Notes: generated from the sequence alone by a model not told the origin. DNA of 64,000 bases from Sulfitobacter noctilucicola (GCF_000622385.1 NZ_JASD01000005.1:62001-126000), one strand, 5' to 3'. Positions 8,396 to 16,877 are shown, counted from the stretch's first letter. Program-made: numbers and translations.

Positions 8396-8899
8396 TTAGC
8401 TTCGCCGGACGCCTTCCAGCACCTCCTGAGAAAGCTTTGACCGGTCTGTTGAGAAGTGTAAGACGCTGACATCGCCGGTGTTTTCCAGTATCACTGCATG
8501 TACTTTGGCAAGATCATAAGCGTTTGCTTCGCGCAGCTTGGCATATAGGTCCGAAAGGGTCATGCCCCCACGTTTCAGGTTTTCGTGGATCGGGGTGCCG
8601 TTTTCCATAATCAACATCGGGGTGTTATCCATCGCGCTTTCAACGGCATTGTTGCGCGACCGGAGCTGCGCCATGACAATCTGAAGTGCAAAAAGTGCTG
8701 CGAGTGCGGCGATAAAATGCCAGAGCGGGGTGGAAAGCGTTGTGACCGCGCCCGCGAGGACAGAACCCGTCGCAACAGTGATCGCAAAGTCGAAACCGGA
8801 CATCTTTGAGAAACTGCGCAGCCCGTGGATACGCGTGAGAGCGACAATCGTGGCAACGGCAATGATCACCCGCAGAATGATTTCGGTTAGGTCTGACAT
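8396..8899 (-). CDS. DUF421 (YetF-type) membrane protein
   Basis: A 167-residue protein with three N-terminal hydrophobic helices (about 5-22, 40-58 and 62-80) followed by a conserved cytoplasmic domain. FSKMSGFDFAITVATGSVLAG is the typical DUF421 core; the C-terminal part (NGTPIHENLKRGGMTLSDLYAKLREANA) matches the YetF/YrbG domain. Function is unsettled; related Bacillus proteins affect spore germination receptors. The ATG at 8897-8899 has GAGGAATT upstream, better than a 35-codon longer frame. It abuts the GNAT gene tail to tail with no spacer and is divergent from fabF. Confidence 0.85.
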   Translation of the reverse strand: MSDLTEIILRVIIAVATIVALTRIHGLRSFSKMSGFDFAITVATGSVLAGAVTTLSTPLWHFIAALAALFALQIVMAQLRSRNNAVESAMDNTPMLIMENGTPIHENLKRGGMTLSDLYAKLREANAYDLAKVHAVILENTGDVSVLHFSTDRSKLSQEVLEGVRRS

Positions 8900-9025
8900 A
8901 AAAATTCCTCTCGCGAAATAACGCGCGGTGCTTCGCTTGGTTCCGAAAGCGGTCCAGCAGTTCCTCTTGAATCTGAGGGCCGCTGCAAGGTATAGCCATC
9001 GCAAGCAGTTGAAGGGGCTACATCA

Positions 9026-10282
9026 ATGCGCAGAGTGGTAGTGACAGGTTTGGGTTTGGTGACACCTTTGGCCGATGGGGTCGAGGAAAGCTGGAGCCGT
9101 ATCCTTGACGGAAAATCCGGAGCCGGACCAATTACCGGTTTTGATCCCTCTGCATTGGTAACACAGTATGCCTGTGAAGTGCCGCTTGGCGACGGCAGCG
9201 ATGGCACGTTCGATGCGTCCAAATATATGGAGCCGAAAGAGCAGCGTAAGGTGGATACCTTCATTCTGTTCGGCATGGCCGCGGCACAGCAGGCTGTTGA
9301 GGATGCAGGCTGGATGCCCGAGGACACAGAGAGCCTTGAGCGGACAGGTGTTCTGATCGGCTCCGGTATCGGCGGATTGAATTCGATTGCCAACACAGCA
9401 ATCATGATGAAAGAAAAGGGCCCGCGTCGGGTGAGCCCGTTCTTTGTACCCGGTGCGTTGATCAATCTGATCTCCGGTCAGGTATCGATCCGTTACGGGT
9501 TTAAAGGGCCGAACCACTCGGTGGTGACTGCGTGCTCCACCGGCGCTCATGCGATTGGCGATGCCTCACGTCTGATCCAGCACGGCGACGCGGATGTGAT
9601 GATCGCAGGTGGTGCGGAAGCGGCAATTTGCGAGATCGGGATTGCGGGTTTCAACGCGTGTAAGGCGCTGAGCACGAAGCGCGGCGATGATCCACAAAAG
9701 GCGTCACGCCCCTACGACGCGGACCGTGACGGTTTTGTCATGGGTGAGGGTGCCGGGATTGTTGTGCTTGAAGAATATGAGCACGCCAAGGCGCGTGGTG
9801 CCAAAATTTATGCCGAAGTGATTGGTTATGGCCTGTCTGGCGATGCCTACCACATCACGGCTCCATCAGAGAATGGTGAGGGCGGTGAACGGTCTATGCG
9901 CAACGCGCTGCGCAATGCTGGCAAAGAGCCGAAAGATATCGATTATATCAACGCGCACGGCACATCGACGATGGCCGATACGATTGAGCTGGGTGCCGTA
10001 GAGCGGATGATGGGTGAGGATGCTGGTAAAGTGACCATGTCATCTACCAAGTCGGCGACAGGACACCTGCTGGGCGCTGCTGGTGCGATCGAGGCGATTT
10101 TCTCGATCCTTGCGATCCGCGATCAGGTGGCACCGCCAACGATCAACCTGGACAATCCTGCGGTGGAAACCTCGATTGATCTGGCCCCCAACAAAGCCGT
10201 GAAGCGTGAGATCAACGTGGCACTGTCCAATTCATTCGGGTTTGGCGGGACCAATGCGAGCGTCTTGTTCGGAAAGGTCTGA
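9026..10282 (+). CDS. fabF: 3-oxoacyl-ACP synthase II
   Basis: Condensing enzyme that elongates acyl-ACP with malonyl-ACP. The 418 residues carry the Cys-His-His triad: Cys170 in TACSTGAH, His in NAHGTST near 310 and His in GHLLGAAG near 347, with the Gly-rich C-terminal NSFGFGGTN. Start MRRVVVTGLGLVTPL is standard and follows an AAGGGG site. mltG begins 4 bp after its stop, an arrangement conserved in Rhodobacteraceae. Confidence 0.97.
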   Translation: MRRVVVTGLGLVTPLADGVEESWSRILDGKSGAGPITGFDPSALVTQYACEVPLGDGSDGTFDASKYMEPKEQRKVDTFILFGMAAAQQAVEDAGWMPEDTESLERTGVLIGSGIGGLNSIANTAIMMKEKGPRRVSPFFVPGALINLISGQVSIRYGFKGPNHSVVTACSTGAHAIGDASRLIQHGDADVMIAGGAEAAICEIGIAGFNACKALSTKRGDDPQKASRPYDADRDGFVMGEGAGIVVLEEYEHAKARGAKIYAEVIGYGLSGDAYHITAPSENGEGGERSMRNALRNAGKEPKDIDYINAHGTSTMADTIELGAVERMMGEDAGKVTMSSTKSATGHLLGAAGAIEAIFSILAIRDQVAPPTINLDNPAVETSIDLAPNKAVKREINVALSNSFGFGGTNASVLFGKV

Positions 10283-10285
10283 CAC

Positions 10286-11464
10286 ATGTGGCGCAACATT
10301 GCCTCTAACGCGGTTTCCTTTCTGGTTGTCGCCCTGTTCCTGCTGGGCGGTATAATCGTCTGGGGAAGGGCCGAGTATACATCACAGGGTCCTCTTGATC
10401 AGGCGATATGTCTACAGGTGAAGCCTGGATCAAATATGCGTCGTGTATCCAATGACTTGGCGGATCAGGGCGCGGTCAGCTCTGCCGCGATTTTTCGTAT
10501 GGGTGCGGATTATGAGGAGAAGACCAGCCAGCTGAAAGCAGGCAGCTTTCTGGTGGAGCCTGGCACGTCCATGTCGGAGATCGTCGAGACCGTCACCAAG
10601 GGCGGGGCGAGCACTTGCGGCACCGAAGTTGTCTACAGGATCGGTGTGAACCGCGTCTCGGTTCAGGTGCGCGAACTTGATCCTGCGACCAGTCGGTTCG
10701 TCGAGAGGGCAGAATTCAATCCAGATGAGGATGAAGTGCCTGCGATTTATAACGATATGAAAGCGCAGGCCGATACCAGATTCCGTATCGCGCTGGCCGA
10801 AGGCGTGACCAGTTGGCAGATCGTGAACGCGATGAAGTCGATGGATGTTCTGGAGGGCGAGGTAGCAGAGGTGCCAGCTGAGGGCTCACTGGCCCCTGAC
10901 AGCTATGAGGTGCGTCCCGGTGATGACCGCGCTGCCGTTGTGGCTCGCATGGAAGCCGCGCAGGAAAAGCGGATTGCAGATGCCTGGGCCGCGCGTGATC
11001 CCGACCTGCCTATTGAAAGCCCCGAAGAGCTTCTGACCCTGGCGTCTATTGTGGAGAAAGAAACGGGCGTTGCCGCAGAGCGTCGTCAGGTGGCCAGCGT
11101 GTTCGTAAACCGTTTAAACCAAGGCATGCGTCTGCAGACGGACCCGACGGTGATCTACGGGATCACTAAGGGGGAAGGTGTGTTGGGCCGCGGTTTGCGC
11201 CGGTCAGAGCTGAGGGCCGAGACACCTTGGAACACCTATGTCATCAATGGCTTGCCGCCAACGCCGATTGCAAATCCCGGTCTTGCAAGTCTGATGGCCG
11301 CGGCGCAGCCGGACGAGAGCGACTACATCTTCTTCGTGGCGGATGGCACCGGTGGCCATGCTTTTGCCGTGACACTGGCAGAGCATAATGCCAACGTGGC
11401 CGTGTGGCGGCAGATTGAGGCAGAACGCGCGGCTGAAAGTGAAGCAACTACAGGTGATAACTAA
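10286..11464 (+). CDS. mltG: Endolytic murein transglycosylase
   Basis: Membrane-anchored lytic transglycosylase that cleaves nascent glycan strands and helps set their length. The 392 residues have an N-terminal TM helix (about 8-28, AVSFLVVALFLLGGIIVWG), a LysM-like region (QVKPGSNMRRVSNDLADQGAV) and the YceG catalytic domain with the catalytic Glu257 in LASIVEKETG and the DPTVIYG motif. Its ATG lies 4 bp after fabF, with an AAGG site inside the fabF end. It is the last gene before the GTA cluster; a weak terminator follows at 11541. Confidence 0.95.
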   Translation: MWRNIASNAVSFLVVALFLLGGIIVWGRAEYTSQGPLDQAICLQVKPGSNMRRVSNDLADQGAVSSAAIFRMGADYEEKTSQLKAGSFLVEPGTSMSEIVETVTKGGASTCGTEVVYRIGVNRVSVQVRELDPATSRFVERAEFNPDEDEVPAIYNDMKAQADTRFRIALAEGVTSWQIVNAMKSMDVLEGEVAEVPAEGSLAPDSYEVRPGDDRAAVVARMEAAQEKRIADAWAARDPDLPIESPEELLTLASIVEKETGVAAERRQVASVFVNRLNQGMRLQTDPTVIYGITKGEGVLGRGLRRSELRAETPWNTYVINGLPPTPIANPGLASLMAAAQPDESDYIFFVADGTGGHAFAVTLAEHNANVAVWRQIEAERAAESEATTGDN

Positions 11465-11498
11465 CCCCTTAACGGGTGGGTTATCGCCGTTGAAGAAG

Positions 11499-11513
11499 TG
11501 GGATATAATCCCA
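11499..11513 (+). promoter_or_regulatory. Palindrome containing a TATAAT box upstream of GTA
   Basis: TGGGATATAATCCCA is a hairpin-capable palindrome (arms TGGGAT/ATCCCA) containing a consensus -10 hexamer at 11504-11509, 35 bp after the mltG stop. The matching -35 position (TTATCG at 11481) is poor, as expected if an activator is needed. It could be a GTA promoter with an overlapping operator, or a chance palindrome. Confidence 0.4.
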
Positions 11514-11540
11514 AATTGACCAATGATCGCACGGTGTTGA

Positions 11541-11564
11541 AGGGTTCTGTTAACCCTATTTTTC
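11541..11564 (+). terminator. Weak terminator after mltG
   Basis: Stem AGGGTT/AACCCT with a 5-nt loop followed by ATTTTTC. It would end the fabF-mltG transcript, and would also lie inside any GTA transcript begun at the 11504 TATAAT box. Confidence 0.55.
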
Positions 11565-11594
11565 TTGACTTTGCGCACGTTCGAATGTAACTAT
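11565..11594 (+). promoter_or_regulatory. Candidate sigma-70 promoter for GTA leader
   Basis: TTGACT at 11565-11570 is a near-consensus -35; 17-18 bp downstream lies a weak -10 (TAACTAT, 11588-11594). Transcription would begin near 11600, giving a leader of about 100 nt that contains the hairpin at 11620. Confidence 0.4.
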
Positions 11595-11619
11595 TGTGGC
11601 ATGCTAGAGGACATGGGCG

Positions 11620-11655
11620 AGCGGCTTTGGGAATGATCCCGACTGCCGCTTTTTT
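11620..11655 (+). terminator. Terminator-like hairpin in GTA leader (possible attenuator)
   Basis: Stem AGCGGC/GCCGCT plus an inner GGGA/TCCC stem, followed by five to six Ts, located 45 bp before the g1 ATG. It reads as an intrinsic terminator placed between the candidate promoters and the first GTA gene, so most transcripts could stop here unless antitermination occurs. Confidence 0.65.
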
Positions 11656-11699
11656 CATGCCTAGTCGGTCGGGAGACCATACGGAAGGTATGAGCCACC

Positions 11700-12044
11700 A
11701 TGACAACTGTTACCCAAGAGCAAGACATCGCGCGGGGAGCTGAGCTTCTCGCTTCCTTGCGTGATTCAATCGCTGCGTTGCGGCAGCAGATTGAAGGGCT
11801 GACACAAGAGTCCCTGACGGGAAAACCGATCAATGAAACGGCCGTAAAGAAGTCCCTGAACGAGGTTCGGGAGCTTGTGACGCAATGTGCCAAAGCGGAG
11901 AACTTTCTCAATGACTGTAGAACCAAACAGGATGGCATCGCACGAGGCGGATATGCCCTCGACCTGGACAGAGCGCGGGCTGAGATCGGGTGCAAGCTGG
12001 ATCGCTTGCGCAGATGTGGACGTCCAACAGCAATTTCTGAGTGA
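11700..12044 (+). CDS. GTA small terminase subunit (g1)
   Basis: First gene of the GTA cluster, 114 residues. In R. capsulatus the g1 product is the small terminase, which forms a ring and activates the large subunit but has lost specific DNA recognition, consistent with random packaging. The sequence is mostly helical with a coiled coil (about 5-45, RGAELLASLRDSIAALRQQI), then TGKPINETAVKKSLNEVRELV and a basic C-terminus (ARAEIGCKLDRLRRCGR). No helix-turn-helix is evident, in line with the GTA family. The last 92 bp overlap the likely start of g2 in another frame. Confidence 0.85.
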   Translation: MTTVTQEQDIARGAELLASLRDSIAALRQQIEGLTQESLTGKPINETAVKKSLNEVRELVTQCAKAENFLNDCRTKQDGIARGGYALDLDRARAEIGCKLDRLRRCGRPTAISE

Positions 12045-13323
12045 ATTGGAAGAGGGGGAGCTGATGGCGCTCCCTTATCTATTCGATTTCTGGGCGCTGG
12101 ATCATCAGCTGCCGCCCGAAGGCGCATGGCGGACATGGGTCGTCCTTGGAGGGCGAGGTGCCGGTAAGACCCGCGCAGGTGCCGAATGGGTCCGTTCCAT
12201 AGTTGAGGGTGCCAAACCATTAGACGAGGGTGCGTGTCGGCGCGTCGCCTTGGTGGGCGAGACTATTGATCAGGTCCGCGAGGTTATGGTGTTCGGTGAC
12301 AGTGGCATCATTGCCTGTTCTCCCCCTGACAGAAAACCGGTCTGGGAGGCGGGCCGCAAGCGGCTGGTCTGGCCCAATGGCGCGATTGCGACGGTGCATA
12401 CGGCGCATGATCCCGAAGGTCTGAGGGGGCCGCAGTTCGATGCAGCTTGGGTGGATGAGCTGGCAAAGTGGAAACGCGGGCAGGAAACGTGGGACCAATT
12501 GCAGTTTGCGTTGCGGTTGGGGGATGATCCCCGGGTTTGCGTAACAACGACGCCGCGAAACGTGGATGTGTTGAAGCGTGTGCTGGCATCCCCGTCTACG
12601 TTACAAACACATGCGCCGACGCAGGCGAACGCGGCCCATCTGGCGTCCTCTTTTTTGGAGGAAGTACAGGCCCGTTATCAAGGGACACGTTTGGGGCGGC
12701 AGGAGTTGGACGGCGTGTTGCTGGCGGATGCGGAAGGGGCGCTTTGGACCTCTGAGGCGTTGGAAGACGGGCGTGTTGACGCCTTGCCAGCGTTTGACCG
12801 GATCGTCGTGGGGCTTGATCCCGCTGCATCTACCGGATCGGCTGCCGATGAATGCGGTATCGTTGTGGTCGGAGCGGTGACACAAGGCCCGGTCCAGGAC
12901 TGGCGGGCAGTCGTGCTAGCCGATTGCACCGTGCGGGGGGCGACCCCGTCAGGCTGGGCCAAAGCAGCAATTGCAGCCATGGAGCAGTATGGTGCGGACA
13001 GGCTGGTGGCAGAGGTCAATCAAGGCGGGGCTATGGTCGGCGAGGTCTTGCGGCAGGTGGACCCCATGGTGCCAATCAAGTCGGTACATGCATCCAAAGG
13101 CAAGGTGGCAAGGGCAGAGCCAGTGGCCGCGCTGTATGAGCAGGGACGCGTGAGCCATGTGCGCGGACTGGATGTGCTGGAGGACCAGATGTGTCGGATG
13201 ACGGCGCGCGGGTATGAAGGCGGCGGTAGTCCTGACCGTGTGGATGCGCTGGTCTGGGCGCTACACGAGTTAATGATCGAGCCGGCGGCGAAATGGCGGC
13301 GTCCTGCAGTGCGGTCGCTCTGA
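11953..13323 (+). CDS. GTA large terminase subunit (g2)
   Basis: DNA-packaging motor, about 456 residues. N-terminal ATPase: Walker A GGRGAGKT at 66-73 and a Walker B region FDAAWVDELAKW near 150-160. C-terminal RNase H-like nuclease: GLDPAASTG near 290 and the acidic DALVWALHEL segment near the end. It pumps DNA through the portal encoded next. The start is uncertain: the frame is open from 11887; I chose ATG 11953 because GAGG lies 5 bp upstream and the residues after it (SGASWIACADVDVQQQFL) look family-like. GTG 12016 is an alternative. The chosen start overlaps g1 by 92 bp. Confidence 0.92.
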   Translation: MPSTWTERGLRSGASWIACADVDVQQQFLSELEEGELMALPYLFDFWALDHQLPPEGAWRTWVVLGGRGAGKTRAGAEWVRSIVEGAKPLDEGACRRVALVGETIDQVREVMVFGDSGIIACSPPDRKPVWEAGRKRLVWPNGAIATVHTAHDPEGLRGPQFDAAWVDELAKWKRGQETWDQLQFALRLGDDPRVCVTTTPRNVDVLKRVLASPSTLQTHAPTQANAAHLASSFLEEVQARYQGTRLGRQELDGVLLADAEGALWTSEALEDGRVDALPAFDRIVVGLDPAASTGSAADECGIVVVGAVTQGPVQDWRAVVLADCTVRGATPSGWAKAAIAAMEQYGADRLVAEVNQGGAMVGEVLRQVDPMVPIKSVHASKGKVARAEPVAALYEQGRVSHVRGLDVLEDQMCRMTARGYEGGGSPDRVDALVWALHELMIEPAAKWRRPAVRSL

Positions 13324-13349
13324 CGCGCGGTCTGAATTGAAACAATAGT

Positions 13350-13383
13350 GGGTCGTGTGCCGAAGGGTGTGCGGCCCTTTTTT
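13350..13383 (+). terminator. Terminator-like hairpin between g2 and g3
   Basis: A 12-bp stem (GGGTCGTGTGCC with GGTGTGCGGCCC, using several G-U pairs in RNA) closes a GAAG tetraloop and is followed by TTTTTTCTTTT. It lies 26 bp after g2, inside the GTA operon, in the only long gap (177 bp) before the portal gene. It would separate DNA-packaging genes from virion structural genes. Confidence 0.7.
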
Positions 13384-13500
13384 CTTTTATGTGGGGTTCA
13401 GGGCGTGTTGCGCGACCATGCGTTCGGTGGGGTCGCATGGAATTAAACACTTTGAGGCAAATTGTACTCAAGACGGATGGGTTAAGAGGAGTTGATGCTG

Positions 13501-14700
13501 ATGTTCGATTTTCTGCGACGGGGGACGGCGGCGGGGTCTGTGCCTGATGCAAAAACTGCTGAAACGGTGTTTTCGCAAAAAGCATCGGCTACCGGACCGG
13601 TCGTTGCCTATCAGACAAGCGGGCGTATCGCCTGGAGCCCACGTGACGCGGTGAGCCTGACGAAGACCGGCTTTTGCGGCAATCCGGTTGGGTTCCGTTC
13701 GGTCAAACTAATTGCGGAGGCGGCGGCGGCTCTCCCACTGGTCGTGCAGGACTGTGAGCGTCGCTATGATGCGCATCCGGTGGTTTCTTTGCTGGCCCGT
13801 CCGAATGGCGCACAGGGGCGTGCAGAACTGCTGGAAGCGCTATACGCGCAGATCCTGCTAAGCGGAAACGGATATGTCGAAGCGGTGGGCGATGGCGTAC
13901 CGCAGGAGCTGCATGTGCTGCGATCGGACCGGATGTCAGTCGTCCCCGGTGCGGATGGCTGGCCGGTGGCGTATGAGTACGCGGTGGGCGGGCGCAAACA
14001 TCGTTTCGCGGTAGGAGACGGCAAGTCGCCGGTCTGCCACTTCAAAAGCTTCCATCCGCAGGACGACCACTATGGTTTTGCGCCGATGCAGGCGGCGGCG
14101 ATGGCAATGGACGTGCACAATGCGGCGTCGCGTTGGTCAAAAGCTTTGTTGGACAATGCGGCAAGGCCATCGGGGGCAATCACCTATAAAGGGGCTGAGG
14201 GGCAGGCACATCTGAGCGCGGATCAGTACGAGCGACTGGTCGCGGAGATGGAGAGCCATCATCAGGGAGCACGCAATGCAGGGCGGCCGATGCTTCTGGA
14301 AGGAGGGCTGGACTGGAAGCCGATGGGTTTCTCGCCCTCGGACATGGAGTTCCAGAAGACCAAGGAAGCCGCAGCGCGGGAAATTGCGCTGGCCTACGGG
14401 GTGCCGCCCATGCTGCTGGGTATTCAGGGTGATGCGACTTACGCAAATTATCAGGAGGCGCATCGCGCGTTCTACCGGTTGACGGTCCTGCCGCTGGCGA
14501 CGCGAGTGACAGCAACGCTAGCCAGCTGGATTTCAGGGTTTACCGGTGACGAGGTCGACGTGAAGCCCGATCTCGATCAGGTTCCTGCCTTGCAGGCGGA
14601 GCGTGACGCACAGTGGCAGCGGGTGGCAAGCGCCACGTTCTTGAGCGAGGCGGAAAAGCGCAGTCTGCTGGGATTGCCGGCGGTGGCCGTTGATGAGTGA
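13501..14700 (+). CDS. GTA portal protein (g3)
   Basis: HK97-family portal of 399 residues, which forms the dodecameric ring at the capsid vertex through which DNA enters. It begins MFDFLRRGTAAG, contains the family segment GFRSVKLIAEAAAALPLVV near 60-80, ARPNGAQGRAELLEALYAQILLSGNGYVEAV near 100-125, and FQKTKEAAAREIALAYGVPPMLLG near 285-305. Alternative starts are TTG 13492 and ATG 13495; ATG 13501 has the best distance (9 bp) from AAGAGGAG. The stop overlaps the start of g3.5 (ATGAGTGA). Confidence 0.95.
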   Translation: MFDFLRRGTAAGSVPDAKTAETVFSQKASATGPVVAYQTSGRIAWSPRDAVSLTKTGFCGNPVGFRSVKLIAEAAAALPLVVQDCERRYDAHPVVSLLARPNGAQGRAELLEALYAQILLSGNGYVEAVGDGVPQELHVLRSDRMSVVPGADGWPVAYEYAVGGRKHRFAVGDGKSPVCHFKSFHPQDDHYGFAPMQAAAMAMDVHNAASRWSKALLDNAARPSGAITYKGAEGQAHLSADQYERLVAEMESHHQGARNAGRPMLLEGGLDWKPMGFSPSDMEFQKTKEAAAREIALAYGVPPMLLGIQGDATYANYQEAHRAFYRLTVLPLATRVTATLASWISGFTGDEVDVKPDLDQVPALQAERDAQWQRVASATFLSEAEKRSLLGLPAVAVDE

Positions 14701-14917
14701 TCCATCCGTATACGAGCGATTTGATTGCGCCCCTGGACTAAAGTTGCAGGCCCACGAGCGGGTGACGGCGATCCACCATGAAAACATCACCAGACGGATG
14801 GACCGTCTGGAAGAGATGATGGAGCGGATGGAACGTCGGCTTTGGCTCACGGTTTATGGGGTGGTTGCGGTGATCCTGTCGCAGGCGGTTCAGGGTTTTC
14901 TGGTGGTCACGCCTTAG
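14693..14917 (+). CDS. GTA small protein g3.5
   Basis: Short protein of 74 residues at the position of orfg3.5 in RcGTA. The N-terminal half is polar, followed by a short amphipathic coiled coil rich in Met/Glu/Arg (about 30-50, MDRLEEMMERMERRLW) and a C-terminal hydrophobic helix (LTVYGVVAVILSQAVQGFLVV). The layout suggests a membrane-anchored coiled coil. Its role is not established; a holin-like or assembly role would be speculation. The start overlaps the portal stop by 8 bp. Confidence 0.75.
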   Translation: MSDPSVYERFDCAPGLKLQAHERVTAIHHENITRRMDRLEEMMERMERRLWLTVYGVVAVILSQAVQGFLVVTP

Positions 14918-14945
14918 GTCGGACCAAATATCAAGGAGTTAAGTC

Positions 14946-15572
14946 ATGGGATATGACGTGAACGGCTTCAGCTTTGCGCTGAAGAACGGGGAAGCTGTGT
15001 CTGGTGGGATACCGGTGCTGGAGCGCAAGTTCGTGGCTATCGAGGCGGTTGAGGTTGTCGACGGCGGCACCGAAATCAGCGGTTATGCGAGCCTGTTTGG
15101 CGCGGTCGATCAGGGCGGCGATGTGGTCGAAAGCGGCGCTTACGGCGCGTCGCTCAAGGCTGTTGCTGCCGCGGGGCGCAACATCAAGATGCTGTGGCAG
15201 CACGATCCAGCGCAACCGATCGGCGTATGGGACGAAGTGCGTGAAGACGCGAAGGGGCTATTCGTCAAAGGTCGCATTCTTGACAGTGTCGAGAAGGGGC
15301 GTGAGGCGGCGTCGCTTATTGCGGCGGGGGCGATCGATGGTCTGTCCATCGGTTACCGCACGGTGAAAGCAACAAAAAATACCAAGGGCCAGCGGCTCTT
15401 GTCGGAACTGGAGCTTTGGGAGGTGTCACTGGTGACCTTTCCGATGCTGCCCAGTGCGCGGGTGGCGGCGAAGGGCGATTTTGTCCACGTCGGTGACATC
15501 TTGCGCGACATGGCGGCGACCTTTGAAGGGGCGCGGCACAGGATGGCGCGGCGGGAGCTTGCGCCGGAGTAA
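14946..15572 (+). CDS. GTA prohead protease (g4)
   Basis: HK97-type prohead maturation protease (U35 family), 208 residues, which trims the capsid protein N-terminus during head assembly. The N-terminal ISGYASLFGAVDQGGDVVESGAF-like block, His86 (LWQHDPAQPIG) and Ser134 (DGLSIGYRT) fit the catalytic residues of the family, and LWEVSLVTFPMLPSA is its C-terminal signature. It is encoded directly before the major capsid protein with a 22-bp gap and has a normal length for GTA proteases. Confidence 0.94.
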   Translation: MGYDVNGFSFALKNGEAVSGGIPVLERKFVAIEAVEVVDGGTEISGYASLFGAVDQGGDVVESGAYGASLKAVAAAGRNIKMLWQHDPAQPIGVWDEVREDAKGLFVKGRILDSVEKGREAASLIAAGAIDGLSIGYRTVKATKNTKGQRLLSELELWEVSLVTFPMLPSARVAAKGDFVHVGDILRDMAATFEGARHRMARRELAPE

Positions 15573-15594
15573 GCAGCAAATTCGGGAGTGACGG

Positions 15595-16758
15595 ATGAGC
15601 AATACGGAAACGGGGAGTCTTTCCCCGGCTGAGGAAGTGCGCGTGGCGGTGACGGGATTTGTCACTGACTTCAAAGGCTTTCAGGCTGAAATTGAGACAA
15701 AACTTCAACAAACAGAAGAGCGGATGACCATGCTGGATCGAAAAATGAATTTGCCTGCGCGTACACCACTGGGTGGAGCCACTGATGCGAGTGCCCCCCA
15801 TCAAAAGGCGTTTAATAAGTACCTGCGCAATGGCGATGATGATGGCCTGCGCGGTCTGGAGCTGGAGGGCAAATCACTGTCCACTGCTGTGAATTCCGAT
15901 GGCGGCTATCTGGTTGATCCACAAACGAGTGCCACGGTGCAGTCGGTGCTGAATTCGACTGCTTCGATCCGAGCGATTGCGAGCGTTGTGCAGGTTGAGG
16001 CCACGTCCTACGACGTGCTGGTGGATCACACCGATGTCGGTGCTGGCTGGGCCACAGAGAGTGGTTCAGTCGCTGAGACGGATACGCCGCAGATCGACCG
16101 CATCACTATTGGTCTGCACGAATTGAGCGCGCTGCCCAAAGCCTCTCAGCGTCTGCTGGATGACAGTGCATTTGACATTGAGAGCTGGCTTGCGGGGCGC
16201 ATAGCCGACAAATTTGCGCGGGCCGAAGCATCCGCATTTGTGAACGGTGATGGGATCGACAAGCCCAAGGGCTTTCTGACCCATCCGGCGGTCGACAATG
16301 ACGTCTGGACCTGGGGCAATCTTGGGTATGTGCCGACGGAAGTTGATGGCGAAGTGACGCCGGATGCGATTGTCGAGTTGGTTTATTCGCTGGGTGCGCA
16401 GTACCGCGCCAATGGTGCGTTCGTCATGAACTCTAAAACAGCGGGCCGCGTGCGCAAGCTGACCGATGCGGACGGGCGTTTCCTGTGGTCGGACGGTCTG
16501 GCGGCGGGCGAACCTGCGATGCTGATGGGCTATCCGGTGCTTGTCGCCGAGGACATGCCGGATGCGAGTAGTGACAGTTTCTCCATCGCGTTTGGTGATT
16601 TCCGCGCCGGTTATACGGTGGCTGAACGCCCCGACCTGCGTATCCTGCGCGATCCGTTTAGCGCCAAGCCTCATGTGTTGTTCTATGCGACCAAGCGTGT
16701 GGGCGGCGATGTGTCTGATTTTGCGGCCATCAAGCTGCTGAAATTCGGCGTGGCCTAA
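15595..16758 (+). CDS. GTA major capsid protein (g5)
   Basis: HK97-fold capsid protein, 387 residues, forming the GTA head. The first about 100 residues are a scaffold-like delta region with a coiled coil (FKGFQAEIETKLQQTEERMTML) expected to be removed by g4. The mature part begins around GLELEGKSLSTAVNSDGGYLV, a typical GTA capsid start, and contains the E-loop and P-domain segments (ATESGSVAETDTPQIDRITI; LSALPKASQRLLDDSAFDIESWL). In other Rhodobacterales this is the most abundant GTA product. A 168-bp structured gap follows before g6. Confidence 0.96.
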   Translation: MSNTETGSLSPAEEVRVAVTGFVTDFKGFQAEIETKLQQTEERMTMLDRKMNLPARTPLGGATDASAPHQKAFNKYLRNGDDDGLRGLELEGKSLSTAVNSDGGYLVDPQTSATVQSVLNSTASIRAIASVVQVEATSYDVLVDHTDVGAGWATESGSVAETDTPQIDRITIGLHELSALPKASQRLLDDSAFDIESWLAGRIADKFARAEASAFVNGDGIDKPKGFLTHPAVDNDVWTWGNLGYVPTEVDGEVTPDAIVELVYSLGAQYRANGAFVMNSKTAGRVRKLTDADGRFLWSDGLAAGEPAMLMGYPVLVAEDMPDASSDSFSIAFGDFRAGYTVAERPDLRILRDPFSAKPHVLFYATKRVGGDVSDFAAIKLLKFGVA

Positions 16759-16801
16759 TTGTCATGACCGGAGCAGGGGCCGGGGCAACCTGATCCCGCT
16801 T

Positions 16802-16877
16802 CGGACGCGCGACCGGAGATGCCTGCTTTGCCTAGCTGCTCCCCTCTGACCGAGCAGGGCAGGTGGCCGCGCGTCCG
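16802..16877 (+). other. Long inverted repeat between capsid gene and g6
   Basis: Perfect 10-bp arms CGGACGCGCG (16802-16811) and CGCGCGTCCG (16868-16877), with further inner pairing (TGCCTGCT near 16821 with AGCAGGGCA near 16853). No T-run follows, so it is not a classic terminator. It could act as an RNA-processing or stability element that raises capsid mRNA over downstream tail genes. The 16759-16926 gap has no convincing gene of its own. Confidence 0.6.

Noticed and set aside
11887..11952. Upstream starts for the large terminase (GTG 11887, ATG 11911, ATG 11932)
   Set aside because: They deepen the overlap with g1; ATG 11953 has a better-spaced GAGG. ATG 11911 remains possible.
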